Positions 15,850 through 22,174 of a DNA stretch of 25,677 nt are shown here, piece after piece (the first letter of the stretch is position 1; each line of letters opens with the position of its first letter). This DNA comes from Candidatus Omnitrophota bacterium. Lineage in GTDB: Bacteria > Omnitrophota > Koll11 > Gygaellales > JAQTUY01. The stretch is from positions 1 to 25,677 of the forward strand of contig JAQTUY010000009.1 in NCBI GenBank assembly GCA_028707105.1. Reading direction: 5' to 3'. A model generated the notes under the pieces. That model ran no database searches, had not been told where the DNA came from, and worked only from the letters and a program-made list of their open reading frames with translations. The position numbers and the translations under genes are program-made.

Positions 15850-16080
15850 TTACTGCTTGGTTTCGATCTGCTGGATCTTTATCCCTTTCCCCGTCAAATA
15901 ATCAAAAACCTTCGCCACCTCTTCATCAGTGCCGTCCATCTCAAGGATAGCCCAGCCTGAACTCATGGAAAAAGAAGCTTCGATGATCCGCACGTTAACA
16001 TCATATTTTTTACAGATATAACAGATCACCGCCTCATCCTGCAGACTTCCCGGAAAACCCAACCCTATGACTTTTGTCAT
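15850..16080 (-). CDS. NIL-domain (ACT-like) small protein
   Basis: A 76-residue cytoplasmic protein of the NIL fold, the ferredoxin-like domain found at the C-terminus of some methionine ABC ATPases and in small stand-alone proteins near ferredoxins or sulfur genes. The pattern is TKVIGLGFPGSLQDEAVICYICKKYDVNVRIIEASFS, then GWAILEMDGTDEEVAKVFDYLTGKGI. It has an AAAGGAA ribosome site. No methionine transporter or ferredoxin gene is adjacent, so ligand and partner remain unknown. Confidence 0.82.
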   Translation of the reverse strand: MTKVIGLGFPGSLQDEAVICYICKKYDVNVRIIEASFSMSSGWAILEMDGTDEEVAKVFDYLTGKGIKIQQIETKQ

Positions 16081-16115
16081 TGATGTTCCTTTCTCAAGAT
16101 GTATACTCCGATATT

Positions 16116-16778
16116 CTAAGGCGCTTTTTTCGCCGGATGCCCCACGCTCTGAACAAGGATTATCTTCTCGTCGGCCTTTAAGTTAAGCGCCTTACCCAAA
16201 GCTTCCCTGTCTACCCAGCTACGCGCAATAGTAGCCAACCCGGCGGAGGCGCAATATAGATAGACGTTCTGGCTGATAAACCCCACATCACAAGCAGCGT
16301 AAAAATCCGCCTGGCCCCCGACCTTGGCCAGACAGGAATAATCCGCCACATAGACCAGGTCTAAAGGAGCGTCTTTTACAAACGGCTGCATCCCGGACAT
16401 TTCACGCAAGTCGCCCGCGGCGACCGGCCGTAAAACATTCCTCCGGGCATTATAAATATACGCGCCCTCCTTCATCAGGACATAAATATCAAATTCCTGC
16501 ATATTCATCGCCGAGGGCACCGTTCTTTCTCCCGAATCCGGACGGTTGATCCCATACGCGGCCCAAAGCAAATTGGAGAGGTCCTGCCGGGAAACGTCCT
16601 CCGGGCTGTAAGAACGCGTAGACTTGCGCTCTTTCAAAGCCTGCAACAGGGGCATCCCGCCTTCTGTCTGCGGCGGTAATAACTGGATATTTTTTAACTC
16701 CTCGGCGAAAACGTAAGATGAAGACAAGAACAAAGCCGCTAAAATGGCTAAAACCCCGCTCCTTAATTTCTTATCCAT
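16116..16778 (-). CDS. exported SagB-type nitroreductase-family protein
   Basis: A 220-residue FMN-dependent oxidoreductase of the nitroreductase superfamily, SagB/ThcOx-like. The ERKSTRSYSPEDVSRQDLSNLLWAAYG block is the FMN/dimer signature, and GFISQNVYLYCASAGLAT with the closing VGHPAKK is the usual second half. Unusually it carries a Sec-type signal peptide (hydrophobic core to about residue 24, cleavage near FAEE), placing it in the periplasm. I use the ATG at 16776-16778 (GGGAG ribosome site 6 nt upstream) rather than the TTG at 16799. It follows the transglutaminase-like gene by 28 nt. Confidence 0.88.
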   Translation of the reverse strand: MDKKLRSGVLAILAALFLSSSYVFAEELKNIQLLPPQTEGGMPLLQALKERKSTRSYSPEDVSRQDLSNLLWAAYGINRPDSGERTVPSAMNMQEFDIYVLMKEGAYIYNARRNVLRPVAAGDLREMSGMQPFVKDAPLDLVYVADYSCLAKVGGQADFYAACDVGFISQNVYLYCASAGLATIARSWVDREALGKALNLKADEKIILVQSVGHPAKKAP

Positions 16779-16806
16779 CGCATTCTCCCGCGTTATCAAC
16801 GCCGGT

Positions 16807-17445
16807 TTAAAAATGATTTTTCAATATGCTGCTGCGATCCAGTCTTACGCTCTCCAGCCAGGGATTCAGCTTTTCGATAAACTGCGCGTAGGTTGCCCTT
16901 TCCTTGTCGGTATAAAAACTTTTTTGTTTTGCTTCATAGCTCACCCGTTCCATAAGGCTGCCGTGGACCACCTCATCAAAAGGCTCGACGGCGTTTACGG
17001 TCCCGCTCTGCCCGTCCCATTTTTCATTCACCGGAAAGTTAGCTTTTTTTAATGGTAAATCGGTGGTAGCGTCAACCAGGACCCACTTATCATCAATATA
17101 CGCCTTACACGCCAGATGGTACGCCGGAGGCAGGTCTTTAGCTATTCTTTCCAGGTCTTCGGGAAACGCTATCTTTTGGCCGCCCCATTTAAAGGGATAA
17201 GATACATACTGCACCGGGATGCCCAGCTTGCCGAAGAGCATTGCCAGCAGGTAATGTTTAGGCTGACAGGACCCTTTATTCAGGTTGAGCATCCCGGCAG
17301 GGCCCTTTTCAGGGTCTCTCAATTCCGGGATGATCGCGTAAGGTATATCCCTTATGTATTTATATACGGCGACCCTGGCGTCTTTTGAGCCCAGGTCTTT
17401 TGTCAATCCGTTAAATTTAGCAAGGATATCTTTTTCATCCGTCAT
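16807..17445 (-). CDS. transglutaminase-like (papain-fold) protein
   Basis: A 212-residue cytoplasmic-looking protein (no signal peptide) with the transglutaminase-core triad: Cys60 in KGSCQPKHYLL, His110 in AYHLACKAYID and Asp125 in VLVDATTDL. The segment GIPVQYVSYPF is the usual strand between Cys and His. Such domains act as proteases, peptide-modifying or scaffold enzymes; the substrate here is unknown. A strong AGGAGG precedes it and it is preceded by a one-TM mini-protein 21 nt upstream and followed by the exported nitroreductase, so the three probably form one operon. Confidence 0.85.
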   Translation of the reverse strand: MTDEKDILAKFNGLTKDLGSKDARVAVYKYIRDIPYAIIPELRDPEKGPAGMLNLNKGSCQPKHYLLAMLFGKLGIPVQYVSYPFKWGGQKIAFPEDLERIAKDLPPAYHLACKAYIDDKWVLVDATTDLPLKKANFPVNEKWDGQSGTVNAVEPFDEVVHGSLMERVSYEAKQKSFYTDKERATYAQFIEKLNPWLESVRLDRSSILKNHF

Positions 17446-17466
17446 TATGCCATACCTCCTGCTTTT

Positions 17467-17628
17467 TTATTTTTTAGCGCAGGTTGTGCCTTTTAGTAAA
17501 TGGAACATGCTATGCTCAAGCTCCGAGATCCTGTTATACATATCCGAAAGATAATACGTCACGCTTACAATATACAACGCCAGCAACACGCAGATCACTG
17601 TTACAAACATCTTATTATCTTTTTTCAC
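17467..17628 (-). CDS. 53-residue single-pass membrane protein
   Basis: A small gene with a GTG start (17626-17628) and an ideal AGGAGG ribosome site 5 nt upstream; it ends 21 nt before the transglutaminase-like gene. The product has a short basic N-terminus (MKKDNK), one hydrophobic helix (about residues 7-26), and a polar tail with a short amphipathic segment (DMYNRISELEHSMFHLLKG) and a lone Cys near the end. It looks like FtsL/FtsB-like or other small single-pass membrane proteins only in general form; I do not recognise a family. A perfect TATAAT precedes the ribosome site but lacks a -35 and would start too close, so it may not be the promoter. Confidence 0.72.
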   Translation of the reverse strand: MKKDNKMFVTVICVLLALYIVSVTYYLSDMYNRISELEHSMFHLLKGTTCAKK

Positions 17629-17688
17629 CTGATCCTCCTAAATTATACTGTAATAAATTGTTGGTCCCCGCCGCTCAAAAAATCCTGC

Positions 17689-17931
17689 TTACCTGAAATG
17701 CAGATAAACCCGGCCCCAGCCTTTTTCAGTCTTCTCAAGGCGCGAATAAAGCGCCCGTATCTCCTTCTTGCCCAGAAAATTCAAGATGCGCTTCTTGATG
17801 CCCTCCCCGGAAGGCCCATAGGCAATCTCGACCATCCTGGCGCCTTTTTCCAGCGCCTCATCGATGGTCTTGGCGATCCTCTCTTCCATATCCGGGATCA
17901 CCGGGTAAACGTTAAGTTTAAGTTTCTTCAT
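17689..17931 (-). CDS. Smr-domain mini-protein
   Basis: An 80-residue stand-alone Smr-like domain. The fold pattern is visible: MKKLKLNVYPVIPDMEERIAKTIDEALEKGARMVEIAYG, followed by GEGIKKRILNFL and the final strand GRVYLHFR, as in the C-terminal domain of MutS2 and in Smr nucleases. The usual HGxG loop is replaced by YGPSGEG, so the catalytic His typical of nicking Smr proteins is absent; it may bind nucleic acid without cutting. The gene begins 3 nt after the corA stop and is most likely co-transcribed with corA. Confidence 0.75.
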   Translation of the reverse strand: MKKLKLNVYPVIPDMEERIAKTIDEALEKGARMVEIAYGPSGEGIKKRILNFLGKKEIRALYSRLEKTEKGWGRVYLHFR

Positions 17932-17934
17932 CGG

Positions 17935-19017
17935 TTAAAACCACCTTTTTTTCTTAAAATAAACGATCATGGCCGTGGCCATGGCCAACATGATAAAAAG
18001 AGCGAAAAAATACCCGAAACGCCAGTTAAGTTCAGGCATGTTAAAAGGCGAACGCGAAACATTGAAGTTCATCCCGTAAATACCGGCGATAAAAGTAAGG
18101 GGTATGAAGATCGTGGCGATAATGGTCAGGACCTTCATCACCTCATTAAGGCGGTAGCTTATGCTGGAAAGATAAATATCGAGCATGCCGGAAACCGTAT
18201 CCCGGTAAGCTTCAATAGTATCCACGGCCTGTATAATATGGTCGTAGATATCGCGGAAATAGACCACGGTCTGCTCCTTGATCAAAGGCGACTCGGTCTG
18301 GGTAATGGTATGCACCACCTCGCGCAGGGGCCAGACGGATTTACGCAGGAATATAAGGTCTTTTTTGAGTTTGTTGATCGACTGCAGGGTGGAAGGACGC
18401 GGTTCAGTCACCAGGCTTTCCTCGATTTCTTCTATTTTCTCCCCAATTTTTTCCAGGATCACGAAATAACTATCAATGATCGAGTCCAGCAAAGCATAAG
18501 CAAGATAATCCGGGCCCATCTTGCGGATGCGCCCCTTACCGCCGCGGATGCGCTGGCGGATAAGATCAAAGACATCCCCCTCCCTCTCCTCCTGTAAGCT
18601 GATAAGGAACTCTTTCCCAAGAATAAAACTTACCTGCTCTTCGCTGATATCGACGCGTTTTTCGTCATAAAAGAGCATCTTGGCGACGATATAAATGTAC
18701 TCCCCGAAATCCTCGGCTTTCGGCCGCTGGTTGATATTCAGGATATCTTCAAGCACCAGAGGGTGCACTAAATAACAAGAGGCCAGATTCTCCAGGATAT
18801 CGATACGATGGATACCGTCCACGTTTATCCAGGTCACCGTAGGCTTATCCTTAAACGGCAGGCACTCCTTGACGTCCTGCGTTTCTTTTTCGATAAAACT
18901 GGTTTCGCTGTAATCAAAAATGGTTATTTTCGCTTTTCCATCTACGCGCGTACCCTCATAAAGGATCGTCTCCGGCGGTTGGCCGATCAGTTTTGATTTT
19001 TTTAGTAATTTAGGCAT
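17935..19017 (-). CDS. corA: CorA-family magnesium/cobalt/nickel channel
   Basis: A 360-residue CorA: a large N-terminal cytoplasmic funnel (alpha/beta, with WINVDGIHRIDILENLA and VHPLVLEDILNINQRPKAEDF), the long stalk helix (about 210-295), and two C-terminal membrane helices. The selectivity motif GMN is intact at residues 315-317 (AGIYGMNF), and the short basic cytoplasmic tail KKKRWF closes the protein, close to the Thermotoga CorA layout. The family moves Mg2+ and also Co2+/Ni2+. It has its own promoter upstream and an AAGGGA ribosome site. Confidence 0.96.
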   Translation of the reverse strand: MPKLLKKSKLIGQPPETILYEGTRVDGKAKITIFDYSETSFIEKETQDVKECLPFKDKPTVTWINVDGIHRIDILENLASCYLVHPLVLEDILNINQRPKAEDFGEYIYIVAKMLFYDEKRVDISEEQVSFILGKEFLISLQEEREGDVFDLIRQRIRGGKGRIRKMGPDYLAYALLDSIIDSYFVILEKIGEKIEEIEESLVTEPRPSTLQSINKLKKDLIFLRKSVWPLREVVHTITQTESPLIKEQTVVYFRDIYDHIIQAVDTIEAYRDTVSGMLDIYLSSISYRLNEVMKVLTIIATIFIPLTFIAGIYGMNFNVSRSPFNMPELNWRFGYFFALFIMLAMATAMIVYFKKKRWF

Positions 19018-19074
19018 TTTGTTCCCTTATCTTTAAGTGATCGCTCTCCTCTCGCGGCGCTTTCGATCATAACT

Positions 19075-19103
19075 ATAATACACGCAATACCCTGCAGTTT
19101 CAA
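19075..19103 (-). promoter_or_regulatory. corA promoter
   Basis: Minus strand TTGAAA (19103-19098), 17-nt spacer, TATTAT (19080-19075). The predicted start lies near 19068, giving a leader of about 50 nt, too short for an M-box riboswitch. Confidence 0.75.
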
Positions 19104-19144
19104 CAGTTTTGATATCCTTTTAAGTACCACCTCAGCCTTAAGTA

Positions 19145-20467
19145 TCACTTTAGTTTAAGCAGCGGAATGCTTAAGCGCTTTCTGAAGGTTTCGCCCTGGA
19201 GCAGCTCCTTTTTGCGCCAGGCCTGTGTATTTCGGGGATGCGCGCTCTTTTGGCTGACAATATCCGAAGCGGCCAGGTGCACGGTGTGTTTGCCGTAAAC
19301 GGCGTTTATATTATCCACTGCTTCGCTCAATTTCCTGATACGCTCGATCTTTACCGGGTCATCAAAAAGGTCCCTGGAATCAACTCCTTCTTCTTTGATG
19401 TCGCCGAGCACCACTCCGGTAGAACGATAACGCGCCCCGCCTTCAAAGACCTCTTCAAAAAGCCGGCCGCATAATGCGGTAAAATCCAGGGTCGATGAAG
19501 AGTGGCGGTTAATACGGCCCTCGATCCCCTTGTCGCTAAAATCCACTTTTCTTAAAATAACGGCCAAATTCCTGGCGCCAAGATCATGCCGCCTCAATTT
19601 TATGAACGCCGACTCCAAATTACGCATCAACTGGGCTTTTACAAATTCGCGGTCATCAGAAGCCGGCATAAAAGTCTTGGTCTTGCTGATGGTCAGGTAT
19701 TTTTCTTTAGGCTCATTTGATACCTTATAGACCTCTGCGCCCCGCAGTTCCATCCATAACTCTACTCCGATCTTGCCTAACACCTCTTTAGCGAATAACT
19801 GCGGACGCCTGATATAATCCAGCACGCTAAATATCTTGTATTTATTAAGCAGGGCGACGGTATTCGGGCCGAAGCCGCATACGCGTTCCAAGGGGATACT
19901 TTTAAGGAATTCATGCAGTTCCCGGCCCGGCAGAGCCACAAAGCCGTCCGGTTTTTTGTGCTTGGAGCAGATCTTCGCCAGGGTCTTGGAAAGGCTCAAG
20001 CCCACGGAAACAGTTATTCCCAGTTCATTCTCTATCGCCTCTTTGATCTTTAAGGCGATCCCGCTGTAAGAAGTACGGTATATCCTGCGTAAGCCCTTCA
20101 GATCACAGAAGGCTTCGTCGATAGAATACTCTTCTACTTCCGGGGTGAATCTCCTGATAATGGAAAAAACACGTTGGGAATAAATACTATACAGCTCGTA
20201 ATCACTGGGAAGGATGACGGCCAAAGGGCAGATCTTTTTTACATCCCTCAATGATACTCCCCGGCTTATACCTAAAGCCTTAGCTTCATAACTGGCGCAG
20301 GAGACTATCCCCCGTTCCTTACCGGTGATAACCGGCCTGCCCTTTAAGGCCGGGTCGCGCGCCTGTTCGCAGGAAGCAAAAAAAGCGTCGCAGTCTATAT
20401 GCGCGATAGCCTGCGGAAAAGAAGCCAGGGTGATAAAATCAGGCGCGTTATTTGTATTTTCGGACAT
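19145..20467 (-). CDS. Y-family translesion DNA polymerase (DinB/UmuC type)
   Basis: A 440-residue error-prone polymerase. The catalytic acidic residues are D25 in AHIDCDAFFASCEQ and D117/E118 in YSIDEAF. The steric region SYEAKALGISRGVSL, the thumb GFGPNTVALLNKYKI (helix-hairpin-helix) and the little-finger domain follow. It overlaps lexA by 20 nt and has only a weak ribosome site, so it is probably translated by coupling to lexA. The pairing with an autoregulated LexA makes it part of an SOS mutagenesis unit. Assignment to DinB versus UmuC subfamily is not attempted. Confidence 0.93.
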   Translation of the reverse strand: MSENTNNAPDFITLASFPQAIAHIDCDAFFASCEQARDPALKGRPVITGKERGIVSCASYEAKALGISRGVSLRDVKKICPLAVILPSDYELYSIYSQRVFSIIRRFTPEVEEYSIDEAFCDLKGLRRIYRTSYSGIALKIKEAIENELGITVSVGLSLSKTLAKICSKHKKPDGFVALPGRELHEFLKSIPLERVCGFGPNTVALLNKYKIFSVLDYIRRPQLFAKEVLGKIGVELWMELRGAEVYKVSNEPKEKYLTISKTKTFMPASDDREFVKAQLMRNLESAFIKLRRHDLGARNLAVILRKVDFSDKGIEGRINRHSSSTLDFTALCGRLFEEVFEGGARYRSTGVVLGDIKEEGVDSRDLFDDPVKIERIRKLSEAVDNINAVYGKHTVHLAASDIVSQKSAHPRNTQAWRKKELLQGETFRKRLSIPLLKLK

Positions 20468-21029
20468 TGGCGATCACCACTCCGGCGATAGTCAACTCCT
20501 GCCGGGGTTCTATTACGGGATATTTCTTGTTAGCCGCCCTTAAAAAGACCTTCCCTTTTTGTTTCTCAAAATATTTCAAGGTCCACTCATTATCCACGCA
20601 GGCTACTACTATGTCGCCGTTCCTGGGAGCAAGGTCCTTCTGGATCAAGACCAGGTCTCCGGGATGTATCCCGGCGTCTACCATCGAATCCCCGTCCACT
20701 TTCAATAGGTAGGTCGCCTGCGGATTAGAGATCAGGAATTCATCCAGGTCCATCAGGTCATGCGTCTCTTCTTCCGCGGGGCTGGGAAAACCCGCCTTGA
20801 CCATACCCAGAAGCCGCACCGGTTTCCGGAAGGCCCGCGGCAGCAGCCTGCCGCCGGCGTCCTTATCTATCAGGCCGGCGCTGACCATACGGGAGACCCT
20901 CTTGAATACCGCGTTCTTGGATTTTAGGCGGAATATCTTAAGCATCTGGGAATAAGAAGGCATGCTCCTGGCTTCCAGATAATAGTCATTGAGCTTGCGG
21001 GCGTATTCTTTTAAAGTTTCTTTATTCAT
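20448..21029 (-). CDS. lexA: LexA-like SOS repressor (S24 self-cleaving)
   Basis: A 193-residue protein with an N-terminal LexA-type winged helix (MPSYSQMLKIFRLKSKNAVFKRVSRMVSAGLI) and a C-terminal S24 latent protease. The self-cleavage bond is A79-G80 (VKAGFPSP), with nucleophile S115 (GDSM) and lysine K152 (WTLKYF). I start at the ATG at 21027-21029, since the ATG at 21036-21038 lies inside the -10 box. There is no Shine-Dalgarno; the predicted transcription start falls at the ATG, so the message is probably leaderless. A UmuD-like HTH regulator is the alternative name, but the promoter palindrome and the operon with a Y-family polymerase fit LexA. Confidence 0.88.
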   Translation of the reverse strand: MNKETLKEYARKLNDYYLEARSMPSYSQMLKIFRLKSKNAVFKRVSRMVSAGLIDKDAGGRLLPRAFRKPVRLLGMVKAGFPSPAEEETHDLMDLDEFLISNPQATYLLKVDGDSMVDAGIHPGDLVLIQKDLAPRNGDIVVACVDNEWTLKYFEKQKGKVFLRAANKKYPVIEPRQELTIAGVVIANVRKYK

Positions 21030-21036
21030 AAGCTTC

Positions 21037-21065
21037 ATTGTAGTGAACGCTCGTTCACCTGTCAA
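21037..21065 (-). promoter_or_regulatory. lexA promoter with LexA box in the spacer
   Basis: Minus strand TTGACA (21065-21060), 17-nt spacer and TACAAT (21042-21037). The spacer is filled by a perfect 16-bp palindrome at 21043-21058, of the form GAAC-N4-GTTC within GTGAACG/CGTTCAC. This matches the LexA-box class used by Bacillus-type LexA and is placed to block RNA polymerase: autorepression relieved by RecA-stimulated cleavage. Confidence 0.88.
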
Positions 21066-21067
21066 GT

Positions 21068-21107
21068 AAAAAAACTGGGCAAGTGACAAAAAATGTCATC
21101 CTTGCCC
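21068..21107 (-). terminator. intrinsic terminator after the Ca-binding-like gene
   Basis: Arms GGGCAAG-TGACA and TGTCA-CTTGCCC (21077-21107, with a 2-nt bulge) form a 12-bp stem on the minus-strand transcript followed by AG and seven Ts (21074-21068). It ends the preceding gene 6 nt after its stop and directly abuts the lexA promoter, insulating SOS control. Confidence 0.88.
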
Positions 21108-21113
21108 AAAAAC

Positions 21114-21521
21114 TCAGAAGCCCACCGACTCCATCGACCAGTCGCCGCGGTTCAATGTCCGGTCATAATCAGGATGGGTTTCGTTGATCCATTTATCAAA
21201 CGATTGCAGGTCGTTAAATGTCTTATCCGGGTTCTGGTCATGATCGATATCGGCATGCGCTGACTGGAACTTTCCGTCCTTGACATTGACCGTGATGTCG
21301 GGTTTGCCGTCGTCATTGGTATCAGCCTGCGCCTTAGTCACCTGTTTGCCGTCGCAATGATAAGTCACTTCGGCTATACCGTCATTATCAACATCAACCG
21401 CCTTGGTCTTAACGTTAGCTTCTTCTTTACGCGCGTCCTGACAGCCTTGAGAATAAACCGCGCAAACATTAAAACAAGACAGGATCAATACCAGGACGAT
21501 CATCACTCCGGCTCTCTTCAT
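21114..21521 (-). CDS. exported acidic Ca-binding-like repeat protein
   Basis: A 135-residue protein with a signal peptide (hydrophobic core to about residue 20; cleavage near VYS-QG, or lipidation at C16 if LILSC is used, which is atypical). Three loops of the DxDxD type follow: DVDNDGIAEV (43-52), DTNDDGKPDI (67-76) and DIDHDQNPDK (91-100), spaced by exactly 24 residues, as in EF-hand/dockerin or thrombospondin-3 calcium loops. The start is the ATG at 21519-21521 (GGAGG 5 nt upstream). It is transcribed alone from its own promoter to its own terminator. No known family name is claimed. Confidence 0.75.
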   Translation of the reverse strand: MKRAGVMIVLVLILSCFNVCAVYSQGCQDARKEEANVKTKAVDVDNDGIAEVTYHCDGKQVTKAQADTNDDGKPDITVNVKDGKFQSAHADIDHDQNPDKTFNDLQSFDKWINETHPDYDRTLNRGDWSMESVGF

Positions 21522-21594
21522 CAAGGCCTCCTTTTAGGTAAGGCGGGTATTTCTATCCTTCCATCTTTTGCGTACATAGGTCAAATACATCATC

Positions 21595-21623
21595 ATTATA
21601 GATATAAAAATACCTCATCGCAA
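21595..21623 (-). promoter_or_regulatory. promoter of the Ca-binding-like gene
   Basis: Minus strand TTGCGA (21623-21618), 17-nt spacer and perfect TATAAT (21600-21595). Predicted start near 21588, leader about 66 nt. Confidence 0.65.
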
Positions 21624-21632
21624 GAATTTTCT

Positions 21633-21651
21633 AGCGGGAATAAATCCCGCT
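21633..21651 (-). terminator. hairpin at the end of the hydrogenase-related operon
   Basis: Arms AGCGGGA and TCCCGCT (7 bp, 5-nt loop) directly after the last stop codon of the operon. The following minus-strand sequence (AGAAAATTCTTG) is AT-rich but not a T-tract, so it may act as a weak terminator or 3'-end stabiliser. Confidence 0.5.
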
Positions 21652-21658
21652 GACGCTG

Positions 21659-22171
21659 TCAGGATTGTTTTAAAAAATCCAATAATGATTTTATGATGGC
21701 CAGGGGGCTCGGGGGACAGCCGGGGATATGCAGCATGACCGGAAGGATATCTTTGACCGCGCCTTCGGTATAATATGAGCCTTTAAAGATCCCGCCGTCC
21801 AGGGCGCAGTCGCCGGCGGTGATCACGAATTTAGGCTCCGGCATAGCTTCGTAAGTCCGCTTAAGGGCCAGGAGCATATTTTTGGAGAGCGGCCCGGTCA
21901 CCAGCAGGGCGTCGGCATGTCGTGGCGAAGCCACAAAATTAATGCCGAACCTTTGCAGGTCATAGATGGGGTTATTCGCGGAAATGATCTCCGACTCGCA
22001 GGCGCCGCAGGAGCCGGTATCAACCTCGCGAATATTCAAAGACTTCCCGAATTTCCCGCGGATCAATATCTTAAGTTCGTTCCCGACAGCCTCTACTTCC
22101 CGAGAAAACTCCGGCTCGATCTGCCGCGTGACAACTCCTTTTAATAACCTGGCTTTTAATATATTATACAT
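21659..22171 (-). CDS. NuoB/HyfI-like small subunit (4Fe-4S) of a complex I-like membrane complex
   Basis: A 170-residue homologue of NuoB/HycG/MbhJ, the subunit that carries the cluster next to the active site. All four cluster ligands are present: C55 and C58 (GSCGACESE), C122 (GDCALDGG) and C152 (PGCPPSP). The ASPRHADALLVTGPLS block is the conserved core. It ends the operon, starting 4 nt before the stop of the large-subunit gene. Retention of the full Fe-S motif contrasts with the loss of Ni-Fe cysteines in its partner. Confidence 0.92.
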   Translation of the reverse strand: MYNILKARLLKGVVTRQIEPEFSREVEAVGNELKILIRGKFGKSLNIREVDTGSCGACESEIISANNPIYDLQRFGINFVASPRHADALLVTGPLSKNMLLALKRTYEAMPEPKFVITAGDCALDGGIFKGSYYTEGAVKDILPVMLHIPGCPPSPLAIIKSLLDFLKQS

Positions 22172-22174
22172 GGT

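Noticed and set aside
17500..18597. 365-codon open frame on the plus strand
   Set aside because: It lies opposite corA, the Smr gene and the small TM gene, has His/Pro/Arg-rich shadow composition and no domain signature.
19018..19074. Mg2+ riboswitch (M-box) before corA
   Set aside because: The promoter at 19075-19103 leaves a leader of only about 50 nt, far too short, and no terminator-antiterminator pair is visible.
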